Assembly (NCBI GenBank): GCA_009691355.1
Contig: SICW01000008.1
Span: forward strand, 1 to 17,566
DNA: 17,566 nt
Origin: Candidatus Woesearchaeota archaeon
GTDB taxonomy: Archaea > Nanobdellota > Nanobdellia > SCGC-AAA011-G17 > GW2011-AR17
Direction of reading: 5' to 3'
Positions 6,675 to 13,474 of the stretch are shown in pieces. Position 1 is the first letter of the stretch. The number at the start of each line of letters is the position of its first letter. Below the pieces are notes generated by a model that saw only the letters and a list, made by a program, of their open reading frames with translations, ran no database searches and was not told the origin of the DNA. Made by a program: the position numbers and the translations under genes.

Positions 6675-7972
6675 TTCGATAATAGTTTATTATAGATATT
6701 GAACACATCTGTGCATAAATGATGGAAGTGACATGTCTCTGCGGGTTTTGAACCAATTTCACCAAAGCTACAGAAGCCAAAAATGGGTGTTTCTGAAAGT
6801 TTGTTGAGTTCAGTTAATTCCTTCTTTGAACTTACAGGATCTAAAATTCTTCTCCTTGAAGAACAAGATACTACAAAGCTCATTGCAGGGGTCATTTTTC
6901 CATTAAGATGTTGATCTATATCTGCAAGTAACTCCTTGTTTGACTGTAATAATTGTTGATTATCCTCTACATTCATGATATAGATGGGTGTGTTCTCTTT
7001 CAAAGGAGCAATGTATGCTAGGCCTTTAGGGTGAGGTACACCACCAGCACGCATGACAATGTTTCCATAGCCATCAGGGAAACCTAAAGGATATTTTTGC
7101 GTGTAAAAAAGAAGTTTCTTTGTAAATTCTTGTTTGGTAATCTTTAAGTTTTCTGCATACCAGTCGAGAATAGGTTTTCCAGAAATCTTTGCTACAACAA
7201 AACCACCTTCTGTTACTTCTGAGATATATCCAAGGTTGTTTTTTGGTTGTGCTCCGTGTGCAATAGAATTTGCGTAGGACAAACCAGTGCATGCAAATGC
7301 AAGGACGAGACCGTCTTTCATTATTTTTCCGGAGTGGAAAGAAATAATTTCGTAGGGAGTGTTGTTAAACACATTGTCCATATCTGCGCCTAAACTTCCG
7401 CCAAATATTGGGATGTAATATCCAATCTTTTGTCCGATACCATCAATAATGAGATCTTCATTCCCCATTTTTGTTGGTTGATACCCTCTTGTTAATGCAA
7501 ACACAAAGAACGAAGGAATACGAATAAGCTCGGTAAGATTTCCTTTCTTTACTCTAGAAAAAGCCATATAAGAGTCAATATACTTATCCAATTGAATTTT
7601 TTGTACTGCACTTTCAATAGTTTCCATAGCTATTTTCTTTGGATTTTTAGAAACATTATCTACAGAAGCTACTCCAAAGTGTAAATAGTCGGAGGACAAA
7701 GAAGCAATAACAATACCCTCTGCAAAAATACTGTCCCTGTAAATGACTGCATCGGTTGAGCCACCAATAAACTCTGTCCCTTTGAATACTTCCATAAGGG
7801 CTTTATTTATTTGCTCAGCTTTGTATTTTTTCCCAGCATAAAAAACTAAAGATAACTTTGGAGCTTTTCCTTTCAGCTCTTTCAATGCTGTTGTTGCAGC
7901 TTCCTTTGCAGCTTTATAGGAATCATCCTCTTTGGAGAATCCCAATCCTGTTGTTATAAGACCTTTTCCCAT
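6671..7972 (-). CDS. FIST-domain (FIST N + FIST C) sensory protein
   Basis: This 433-residue soluble protein has the two-part FIST architecture without any attached signalling domain. FIST-N (about residues 20-225) contains the SLVFYAG strand and the FIGGSTDAVI motif; FIST-C (about 250-415) ends in the diagnostic IFGFCSFGEIGS. FIST (F-box and intracellular signal transduction) domains are thought to bind small ligands such as amino acids and usually sit in front of kinases, cyclases or chemoreceptors. Here the domain stands alone as an operon subunit, so it may control, or present substrate to, the LuxE/LuxC-like enzymes. Start: ATG at 7972, five bases after GAGGTG (7978-7983), which overlaps the stop of the upstream gene. 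Its end overlaps the LuxE-like start by ATGA. K-rich (42 K, 8 R). Confidence 0.85.
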   Translation of the reverse strand: MGKGLITTGLGFSKEDDSYKAAKEAATTALKELKGKAPKLSLVFYAGKKYKAEQINKALMEVFKGTEFIGGSTDAVIYRDSIFAEGIVIASLSSDYLHFGVASVDNVSKNPKKIAMETIESAVQKIQLDKYIDSYMAFSRVKKGNLTELIRIPSFFVFALTRGYQPTKMGNEDLIIDGIGQKIGYYIPIFGGSLGADMDNVFNNTPYEIISFHSGKIMKDGLVLAFACTGLSYANSIAHGAQPKNNLGYISEVTEGGFVVAKISGKPILDWYAENLKITKQEFTKKLLFYTQKYPLGFPDGYGNIVMRAGGVPHPKGLAYIAPLKENTPIYIMNVEDNQQLLQSNKELLADIDQHLNGKMTPAMSFVVSCSSRRRILDPVSSKKELTELNKLSETPIFGFCSFGEIGSKPAETCHFHHLCTDVFNIYNKLLSK

Positions 7973-7977
7973 TTTTT

Positions 7978-7983
7978 CACCTC
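7978..7983 (-). promoter_or_regulatory. Shine-Dalgarno site of the FIST gene
   Basis: GAGGTG sits five bases before the FIST ATG and overlaps the TGA of the upstream 149-residue gene, coupling the two. Confidence 0.6.
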
Positions 7984-8431
7984 ATTTGATCGCTATATCC
8001 ACGAATGTAGCTTTTTTTGTTACTGTTATGTTTTTCCTTTCTAAATCTTTATTAAACAAAAAGGAAAATAGCCCACATAACACCCCTTCAACGAGGGTTG
8101 TATCTGTAAATGAAATATTCACTAACCTTAAAACTGTTTCTTTTTTATCTGCATCTAGCTTAATAATTTCCATCTTTCCCAGACCAGTTGTTTCATAGAT
8201 ATCCTGTACACATTTGACCATACCACCACTGGAAGAACCCATTTTTTTCCCATAAGAACCCATGACCTTTTTCATTTCTATACTTACTGCATCAAATGAA
8301 GCGGAATTTTGAAGACTCATCACTGCAGAGAAAGGAAGCATAACCTGTTTTTCACCAAGCACTTCAATCTTTCCATCAGTCATAAAAAACTGGCGTACAA
8401 ATAACAACTTTTTGAGGAATGGGGAGAGCAT
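7982..8431 (-). CDS. Small V4R-like ligand-binding domain protein (tentative)
   Basis: 149 residues; first gene of the minus-strand operon. Features that recall the V4R (4-vinyl reductase/TRAPP-like) fold: GLGKMEIIKLDADKKETVLRLVNISF (a beta pair ending in the 'R-x-x-N-S' pattern), then a conserved-looking VEGVLCGLFSFLFNKD (the 'C-x-x-x-G-x-L-x-G' helix of V4R), then the strand NITVTKKATFVDIAI in the place of the usual 'v-E-x-x-C-x-x-x-G-x-x-x-C-x-F'. The two C-terminal cysteines of canonical V4R are missing (KKATFVDIAI). V4R domains bind hydrocarbons or porphyrin-like small molecules in sensory proteins; this would be a degenerate stand-alone version. The assignment rests on pattern memory. 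The ATG at 8431 lies 36 bases from a TATA-like box; an internal ATG (residue 17) is the alternative start. Confidence 0.5.
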   Translation of the reverse strand: MLSPFLKKLLFVRQFFMTDGKIEVLGEKQVMLPFSAVMSLQNSASFDAVSIEMKKVMGSYGKKMGSSSGGMVKCVQDIYETTGLGKMEIIKLDADKKETVLRLVNISFTDTTLVEGVLCGLFSFLFNKDLERKNITVTKKATFVDIAIK

Positions 8432-8630
8432 ATCTTTTCTAAAGAGTTGTTAACCCGGAGGGATATTTAAACATTTGTATCAATTTTTCTTAAGAAAAAG
8501 AGATTTTTGTTAACCAGTTGTTCGTGTTATACCTTCTATATGTATGTAACTGAGGATAATCAATCTGTTATTACAGAAACAATTATTCAGGATAAAAGGG
8601 AAGTAAAATACTTTAAAAACTAACTTCTTC
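8432..8630. promoter_or_regulatory. Regulatory interval upstream of the FIST/LuxE/LuxC operon
   Basis: This 199-base gap holds a minus-strand TATA-like box TTTAAATA (8464-8471), a perfect 16-base palindrome TTTTTCTTAAGAAAAA (8484-8499), and two direct copies of TTGTTAACC (8447-8455 and 8507-8515) that bracket them. One copy lies between the TATA box and the expected transcription start near 8442; the other is upstream. This arrangement looks like an operator set for a repressor or activator. No convincing gene was found; a 27-codon plus-strand frame (8540-8623) lacks promoter and ribosome-site support. Confidence 0.45.
8484..8499. repeat. 16-base perfect palindrome, possible operator
   Basis: TTTTTCTTAAGAAAAA is self-complementary over all 16 bases and sits 13 bases upstream of the TATA-like box of the minus-strand operon, next to where TFB would bind. 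In archaea such sites are often bound by dimeric winged-helix or Lrp-type regulators (inference). Confidence 0.45.
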
Positions 8631-9674
8631 CTAAGAACTAAGCTCTAAAAGGTTTACTTCTTTATTTTTTCGGATTCTTTTTAGATACTCATTGTTTAAT
8701 TTATTTTTTATTTTTTCTTTTAATTTTGGATCAAGATCTAAAACATCTACCTCGGCATCCCAATCAATCGAAGGAAGTTTTGTAAGTGTCCCTTTGAAAA
8801 CTCTACCTGCTTGATGTACCTCTCGTTCTAATTCTTCGGCATATTTTGTTCCAAAAAGTTTTGTTGCTTGGAAATTAGAAACATTATTTGCCCCTGCATG
8901 CAGTAAAAAAGAAAGACGGTCAAGACGATCGTACCATACACCACATTGAATATCTAATTTGGGAAAATGGATACGAAGCTGTGCTATCCACCAAGCTTGT
9001 TCTTCTTTGGAAGGAATTTTTCCTCGTTCTAGAGGCGTCCCCTTTCTTGGTTTTAATGAGTAAATGTGAATTTTGTTTATTTCATACTTTTCTATAAAAT
9101 CCTTCAAGTACAGAAGATCTTCTTTTGTTTCTCCCATTCCTAGAATCATAGTCATTGCCCGAGCTATTCCTAAACTTTTTGCTTCCTGAAACATTTTTTG
9201 ATAGGGCTCTAAAGGCTTTGAAGGACAAATGATTTTATGCAACTGAGGATTAATTGTTTCGGTAGATCCAACAATGCCACGAATATAGGGCTTGTATCTC
9301 TCAAGTATTGGTCTTGGAATTGCGCCTAAAGAAATCCAAACTTTTTCCTTAAAAGCAGTATGAATAAGTTTTAACATTTCTTCAAACTCATCTGGATTAT
9401 ATATCCCCACTCCCCCAGTGATAAAACCAATATCCCAGCCAAGATTTCTGGCAAGAACAAGCTCTGCAAGAATAGATTCCTTTGAACGCTTTGTTTCTTT
9501 TGGATCTTTTTCTTTGGGTTGAGCGCTCATATAACAAAATGCACAATCGCCAATATTACAGCCCCAGCTATAAAATATAGCACGTTCAAAGCTTGTTTCT
9601 AAGGGGAAATTTTCTTTGTATATCCCTTCCGCTTTTTCCATTAGTTCTGGTAAGAGGATCTCTTCTTCGGACAT
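8631..9674 (-). CDS. BioB/HydE-like radical SAM enzyme with CX4CX2C motif
   Basis: 347 residues. The cluster motif is GCNIGDCAFCYMS with C39, C44 and C47, i.e. CX4CX2C instead of the usual CX3CX2C. The rest follows the biotin-synthase/HydE/PylB pattern: ITGGVGIYNPDE (the GG-E-P-like SAM motif), VGSTETINPQLHKI (the 'N-x-E-T' motif), MTMILGMGETKEDLL (the 'G-x-I-x-G-x-GET-x-ED' motif) and YSLKPRKGTPLE (the 'P-x-x-GTPLE' motif). LHAGANNVSNF near the C-terminus also matches BioB ('GAN'). The reaction is unknown; BioB relatives catalyse sulfur insertion, rearrangement or methyl transfer, and none can be chosen here. The ATG at 9674 lies 26 bases from the minus-strand box TTAATAAA (9697-9704), so it is leaderless. 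Transcribed alone, divergent from the ferredoxin. Confidence 0.8.
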   Translation of the reverse strand: MSEEEILLPELMEKAEGIYKENFPLETSFERAIFYSWGCNIGDCAFCYMSAQPKEKDPKETKRSKESILAELVLARNLGWDIGFITGGVGIYNPDEFEEMLKLIHTAFKEKVWISLGAIPRPILERYKPYIRGIVGSTETINPQLHKIICPSKPLEPYQKMFQEAKSLGIARAMTMILGMGETKEDLLYLKDFIEKYEINKIHIYSLKPRKGTPLERGKIPSKEEQAWWIAQLRIHFPKLDIQCGVWYDRLDRLSFLLHAGANNVSNFQATKLFGTKYAEELEREVHQAGRVFKGTLTKLPSIDWDAEVDVLDLDPKLKEKIKNKLNNEYLKRIRKNKEVNLLELSS

Positions 9675-9696
9675 AGCTTTTGGTTCTCCTAAATGG

Positions 9697-9704
9697 TTTA
9701 TTAA
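9697..9704 (-). promoter_or_regulatory. TATA-like box of the radical SAM gene
   Basis: TTAATAAA on the minus strand, centred about 26 bases before the ATG at 9674. Confidence 0.45.
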
Positions 9705-9759
9705 GGTTTACTTTGGGGTTTAGGGTCGATTTTTTGGCTTTACATTGCGCTTAGAAAGC

Positions 9760-9767
9760 TTTAAAAA
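9760..9767 (+). promoter_or_regulatory. TATA-like box of the ferredoxin gene
   Basis: TTTAAAAA, preceded by the purine-rich AGAAAG (possible BRE), is centred about 26 bases before the ATG at 9790, predicting a leaderless ferredoxin mRNA. Confidence 0.55.
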
Positions 9768-9789
9768 TAGAAGTTGAACTATAAATATT

Positions 9790-10077
9790 ATGGCTAAATA
9801 TAAGATTACTTTCGATAGAAAAACATGCATTGGCAGTGGTGCCTGCACTTCCGTTTGCCCAGAAAACTGGGAGCTTGTTGAGAAGAATGGCGAATTCAAA
9901 GCCAAACCAAAAAAGACAGAGATTTCTGAAGAAGAATACGCAAGCAATGCTGAAGCTGCTGCTATTTGCCCAGTGGAATGCATAACAATCGAGAAAATTA
10001 AAGCAAAAAAACGCATGGCTGATGACGAAGGATTTGGCAGTGAAGAAGAACAGAGTGACGAAGAAGAAGATTTTTAG
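9790..10077 (+). CDS. Single-cluster ferredoxin with Ser at one ligand position and acidic tail
   Basis: The 95-residue protein aligns along its first 70 residues with Pyrococcus-type one-cluster ferredoxins. CIGSGACTSVCPENW (13-27) corresponds to CIGDAICASLCP, and AAAICPVECITIE (57-69) to the C-terminal ligand region. Expected ligands are C13, S16 (Asp in Pyrococcus, Cys in most ferredoxins), C19 and C60. The cluster may therefore be [3Fe-4S] or a [4Fe-4S] with a serinate ligand. C23 matches a cysteine that forms a disulfide in Pyrococcus, but its partner position is S52 here; an extra C64 is present. Residues 71-95 are an added tail, first basic (KAKKR), then very acidic (about 11 Asp/Glu in the last 18). 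Role: soluble low-potential electron carrier for fermentation oxidoreductases. Its stop overlaps the end of the convergent aminopeptidase gene. Confidence 0.88.
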   Translation: MAKYKITFDRKTCIGSGACTSVCPENWELVEKNGEFKAKPKKTEISEEEYASNAEAAAICPVECITIEKIKAKKRMADDEGFGSEEEQSDEEEDF

Positions 10078-11162
10078 TTTTTCTCAAACTCTTTTTGTAC
10101 GTTAAAAGAATAGCGAGAGTTCTCCATGATGATCTCTTCTTTTCCTGGAGGATAGAACAGTTTCATCCGTTTTACTTTTACCTTTGCTCCCTTAGTATAG
10201 ATAACATCTACATGCACTGCATGAAGTGGATCCTTGAAATCTTTTACCCCAACTGTTCCACCCATGTAATCATTATACCCGTAGGCCCAATGCATGCCTT
10301 CGATTTTTTCATCTTGCAGGACATTATTTATGAATACGGCTTTATCATTACAACCTAGACCAAGCTCCGCAATATTTGCACGAGCAGGATCTTCTTGAAA
10401 ATATTTTTGCATCTCCCTTGATTGAGGAGAATCTGTAATCACATCAATAATTTTATTTTCTTTTACTTCGTATACGAGAAAATGATTTTCATAATACACA
10501 GGAATAAACCCTTGAGTTTTTGAACCTGCAAGGTCATAGACTGCAATGAAGGCTTCGCCTGAGGGAAAATTAATTGCTTGGCCAGGTTTCGTACACTGGC
10601 CATCATCTGCAAGAGCTTTTCTTTCTCTAAGATCAAAAAACATTTCATGGCCCGTAGAAAAGGTTACTATTGCTGCATCTGCTTCCGTGAGTTTTTTCTG
10701 CAAAACTTTCACTTTTTTTGCAACAAGACTGTAATCGGCATACAAGGCAGACATGTTTGCACTTACTCCAGGCATGCTTGCACAACGGAATTGTTGTTTT
10801 TTCAAAACAGTTTCTAAAGGACCTGTTGCTGAAAAACGATTTATTGCAAGGACAATATCTTTCTTACTTAGAGATCTTATTTTTTTATCTAGTTCTATTT
10901 TTTTATTCTTCTGTAATCCTTGTACAGGTAAAGGTGCCCCATCGCCATTTGTAGGCTCATAGAAAATAATTGGCTCTACTGTACACTGCAACGTTTTTGC
11001 AAGCTCTTCAAAGGCCTTGTGCCACTCTATTGCCATCTCTCTTCTTTGGATATACTCAAGGTCAATATGTTTTTCTTTTGAAGGAAAATCATTAAGAAGA
11101 ATAATATTCTCCCCTTTCTTGGGATTGAATACGTCAACAAGAAGTTTGTTGAGATTTTGCAT
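10074..11162 (-). CDS. M29-family (AmpS-like) metallo-aminopeptidase
   Basis: 362 residues, slightly shorter than the roughly 400 of characterised M29 enzymes. The conserved second half is clear: INFPSGEAFIA (E203; family 'N-x-P-S/T-GE'), NIAELGLGCND (E266), GMHWAYGYND (H291) and HAVHVDVIY (H317, D319). These match, in order and spacing, the Glu-Glu-His-His-Asp metal ligands of AmpS/AmpT-type peptidases, so activity is expected. These enzymes release N-terminal amino acids in the cytoplasm using two divalent metals. The ATG at 11162 is leaderless behind TTTATAAG (11183-11190). The gene is convergent with the ferredoxin and the two stop codons overlap by four bases. It fits peptide fermentation together with the aminotransferase and acetyl-CoA synthetase nearby. 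A non-peptidase M29 relative cannot be excluded. Confidence 0.75.
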   Translation of the reverse strand: MQNLNKLLVDVFNPKKGENIILLNDFPSKEKHIDLEYIQRREMAIEWHKAFEELAKTLQCTVEPIIFYEPTNGDGAPLPVQGLQKNKKIELDKKIRSLSKKDIVLAINRFSATGPLETVLKKQQFRCASMPGVSANMSALYADYSLVAKKVKVLQKKLTEADAAIVTFSTGHEMFFDLRERKALADDGQCTKPGQAINFPSGEAFIAVYDLAGSKTQGFIPVYYENHFLVYEVKENKIIDVITDSPQSREMQKYFQEDPARANIAELGLGCNDKAVFINNVLQDEKIEGMHWAYGYNDYMGGTVGVKDFKDPLHAVHVDVIYTKGAKVKVKRMKLFYPPGKEEIIMENSRYSFNVQKEFEKN

Positions 11163-11182
11163 AGTTATATAAGGCTCTTAAA

Positions 11183-11190
11183 CTTATAAA
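11183..11190 (-). promoter_or_regulatory. TATA-like box of the aminopeptidase gene
   Basis: TTTATAAG on the minus strand, centred about 25 bases before the ATG at 11162. The 143-base divergent gap (11163-11305) also holds the weaker plus-strand box TATTTTAA (11276-11283) for the aminotransferase; nothing else is evident in it. Confidence 0.55.
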
Positions 11191-11305
11191 GCTTTGTGGA
11201 TTTGGATTATACTGTAATGTCCTGATATTTGTTCGTGTTTTTTAAGTCTTTTATTTTCTCTCATTTTCCAAAAACTATTTTAAGCTCTCTAGTCTCAAGA
11301 GTATC

Positions 11306-12472
11306 ATGAAAGAGGTTTCTGAACGAGAAAGGTTTCTTCCACGTACAATTATTGAAAAACTTACTAAAATTGCTTCTGAAAGTAAAGAAACACTTTCTTT
11401 GAGCATAGGTGAACCCGATTTTGATATGCCAAGGCCACTTGCACAAGAACTAAAGAAAATTGTTCGTCAGCATAAACAAAATAAACTAAGTCACTATACT
11501 TCTGGTCAAGGAATGCCTGCATTACGAGAAGCACTTGCACAAAAACTACGAAAAGAAAACAACATAAAAACACATGCCGAAAATATCCTTGTGACTGCAG
11601 GCTCCCAACAAGCATTGTTTGCGGGTTTTTTAGCGACTTTAGATCCTACAGAGGAAGTCATTCTTTCCAACCCTGGATACCTAGGCTATATTCCAGCAAT
11701 TGAACTGGTGAATGGCGTTCCTGCGTACGTCACATTGAAAGAAGAAGAAAACTTTGCGTTGAATCCTGATCTCATTAAGAAAGCAATTACACGAAAGACG
11801 AGAGTTATTCTTCTGAATACTCCTTCTAATCCTACAGGAACAGTTCTCAGTAAAAAAATCTTAGAAGAAGTTGCAGATATCGCTGTAGATAAAGACCTGT
11901 ATATATTTTCTGATGAAGCCTATGAAAAACTGATTTATGATGGGAAGAAACATGTCTCTATTGGAAGTTTGAATGGCATGCACAACTATGCGTTTACTTT
12001 TCATACATTTTCTAAATCATATGCGTTGTGTGGTTTTCGTTTGGGATATGTTGCTGGACCACAAAAAGAAATTGATGCGTTACAAAAATCAGTGCATTAC
12101 ATGAGCTTGTGTGCCCCACATATTTCTCAGCTCTTAGGATTGAAAGCCCTTCAGATGCATCCAAAATATATTGAAAATATGAGAAGAGAATATGACCGAA
12201 GAAGAATGTTCCTTGTGAAAAGACTCAATGGAATGGGATTGCATACTCCTGTACCAGAAGGGGCGTTTTATGCTTTTACTAACATTACTTCTACAAAAAT
12301 GAAAAGTCTTGCTTTTACAAACGCATTATTGAAGGAAGCTAAAGTTGCAGTTGTTCCTGGAACAGAGTTTGGTAGTGCTGGAGAAGGATACGTTCGTTTG
12401 AGCTATGCTACAGAATTTCACACAATTGAACATGCAATGGATAGGTTCGAAAGATTTTTAAAGAAACATTAG
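11306..12472 (+). CDS. Class I/II PLP-dependent aminotransferase (aspartate aminotransferase family)
   Basis: This 388-residue protein is full length for the family. Diagnostic sites are LSIGEPDF at the N-terminus, SHYTSGQGMPALREALA (62-78), LVTAGSQQALF (95-105, PLP phosphate region), NTPSNPTG (171-178; N175), FSDEAYEKL (201-209; D203 pairs with the PLP ring nitrogen), HTFSKSYALCGFRLGY (233-248; K237 is the Schiff-base lysine) and YVRLSYA near the end (carboxylate-binding Arg). It transfers amino groups between amino acids and 2-oxo acids in the cytoplasm; the substrate (aspartate, alanine, aromatic) cannot be told from sequence. The ATG is about 27 bases after a TATA-like TATTTTAA. It is followed after 26 bases by an SD-driven gene pair, probably in one transcript. 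Confidence 0.88.
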   Translation: MKEVSERERFLPRTIIEKLTKIASESKETLSLSIGEPDFDMPRPLAQELKKIVRQHKQNKLSHYTSGQGMPALREALAQKLRKENNIKTHAENILVTAGSQQALFAGFLATLDPTEEVILSNPGYLGYIPAIELVNGVPAYVTLKEEENFALNPDLIKKAITRKTRVILLNTPSNPTGTVLSKKILEEVADIAVDKDLYIFSDEAYEKLIYDGKKHVSIGSLNGMHNYAFTFHTFSKSYALCGFRLGYVAGPQKEIDALQKSVHYMSLCAPHISQLLGLKALQMHPKYIENMRREYDRRRMFLVKRLNGMGLHTPVPEGAFYAFTNITSTKMKSLAFTNALLKEAKVAVVPGTEFGSAGEGYVRLSYATEFHTIEHAMDRFERFLKKH

Positions 12473-12484
12473 ATTTCTCTCTTT

Positions 12485-12489
12485 GGAGG
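12485..12489 (+). promoter_or_regulatory. Shine-Dalgarno site of the acidic 60-residue gene
   Basis: GGAGG nine bases before the ATG at 12499. This spacing is long but acceptable, and it supports co-transcription with the aminotransferase. Confidence 0.5.
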
Positions 12490-12498
12490 ATTGTTACG

Positions 12499-12681
12499 AT
12501 GAACGACCAAAAAGAACACTTAGATACTGAAGAGATTGCTGTTGCAGCATATAATAAAGTTGATGCACTTATAGACCTTCTGATTAAGAAAAAAATCATT
12601 ACAGAACAAGAATACGAAGATGCTGAACAAGCACTTTGGGATGAACTTGAATCTGATGATGATGACGAAGAAGAAGAATGA
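12499..12681 (+). CDS. Acidic 60-residue helical-hairpin protein
   Basis: Small protein with two predicted amphipathic helices, AVAAYNKVDALIDLLIKKK (about 14-32) and TEQEYEDAEQALWDELES (about 35-52), joined by the turn IIT, then a tail of only Asp and Glu (DDDDEEEE). The 'L-x-x-K-K-x-I-I-T-x-x-E-Y-x-x-A' pattern resembles SHOCT-like short oligomerisation hairpins, but I would not assign it firmly. The tail predicts a very low pI. Its stop overlaps the start of the following gene (ATGA, 12678-12681), so the two products are probably made in fixed ratio and may interact. Function unknown. Confidence 0.65.
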   Translation: MNDQKEHLDTEEIAVAAYNKVDALIDLLIKKKIITEQEYEDAEQALWDELESDDDDEEEE

Positions 12682-13442
12682 GTGCACGACAACGGGAGTT
12701 GATTAAAGACTACTTGCATGCAGGATTTACTGCGTCAAATACTTTTTCTCGCATTGAAGTAGGTAGAACTCCTTTAGAGAGTTATAATAGCCCCGAGTCT
12801 GCACGTTTTCTTTCTTTATGGAAAGATGATGGACAGAGATATCTTGTTACTGTACATGCAGATGAAGGATATAGACCAAAGCAAGACCAGTTTTCTTCTT
12901 TGATGAGATACATGTCTTCACGAAATATTGCATGTGTTTCTGTGTTTGATGATAGTATTTTTTACATATGGGATGAAGGTATCTTTAAACCTTCCAGACA
13001 AGGTGATAGGCAGGAAAGAGCACAAAGAATCAAACTGAAAGGCTTAGAAAGAACCCTACAAGAATTAGGATCAATTAATTATTATAAGAATAAGGATAGT
13101 CGTATAGAAGTTGTTCAATTTCAGTCGGGTGTTGTTGCAGATTATAGTCAATCCGATAGAGTGCCAGACTGGATTCCAAAACAGAGAGAACTTCTTACGG
13201 TTATGGATCCTACAGTGCTTGGAAGCTACAAAGATTCTTTTGCATTGAGCGGACCTGAAGTTAGAAGAGAAATTATTCGTGCTGAGTTTATGATACCACC
13301 TCCGAGAATAGAAAGAGAAGCAAGATACGATGACCCTTATCTAGAAGAAGAAGAACCTATTGGAGATCAACGTTCACAATTTATTCAGGATGAACTTGAA
13401 GGCGGAAGGGACCCAGATGATATCCCAGAATTTGGAAGGTAA
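12678..13442 (+). CDS. Unknown 254-residue protein with acidic, disordered C-terminus
   Basis: Not recognised. The first ~190 residues look folded: strands such as RFLSLW, RYLVTVHAD and ACVSVFDDSIFYIWD alternate with helices (QFSSLMRYMSSRNI, RIKLKGLERTLQELG), an alpha/beta pattern that vaguely resembles restriction-endonuclease-like folds, though no catalytic D-(E/Q)-x-K set is evident. The last ~40 residues are Pro-, Asp-, Glu- and Arg-rich and probably unfolded (YDDPYLEEEEP, then GGRDPDDIPEFGR). There are no membrane segments. It is arginine-rich (well over 20 Arg), unlike the aminotransferase upstream. It starts in overlap with the acidic 60-mer, so the pair may form a complex. No function is proposed. 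Confidence 0.6.
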   Translation: MSARQRELIKDYLHAGFTASNTFSRIEVGRTPLESYNSPESARFLSLWKDDGQRYLVTVHADEGYRPKQDQFSSLMRYMSSRNIACVSVFDDSIFYIWDEGIFKPSRQGDRQERAQRIKLKGLERTLQELGSINYYKNKDSRIEVVQFQSGVVADYSQSDRVPDWIPKQRELLTVMDPTVLGSYKDSFALSGPEVRREIIRAEFMIPPPRIEREARYDDPYLEEEEPIGDQRSQFIQDELEGGRDPDDIPEFGR

Positions 13443-13445
13443 ACG

Positions 13446-13453
13446 TATTTAAA
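13446..13453 (+). promoter_or_regulatory. TATA-like box of the lipoprotein gene
   Basis: TATTTAAA, centred about 25-26 bases before the ATG at 13475; starts only four bases after the stop of the preceding gene. Predicts a leaderless transcript. Confidence 0.5.
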
Positions 13454-13474
13454 GTTATTTCTTATATCTTACTT

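Noticed and set aside
3565..8431. A complete lux bioluminescence operon
   Set aside because: No luciferase (LuxA/LuxB) or LuxD-like thioesterase gene is present; only the acid-reducing half resembles lux functions.
8540..8623. 27-codon plus-strand frame starting ATG-TAT-GTA
   Set aside because: No ribosome site, no TATA box at the leaderless distance, no recognisable protein; lies in the regulatory gap and may be chance.
9720..10016. Minus-strand open frame opposite the ferredoxin, hydrophobic in translation
   Set aside because: The plus strand has clear ferredoxin cysteine motifs and a well-placed promoter; the antisense frame is a shadow.
10095..10962. Several plus-strand frames opposite the aminopeptidase
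   Set aside because: The minus strand encodes the M29 ligand set in one uninterrupted frame; the plus frames are short, overlap each other and lack promoters.
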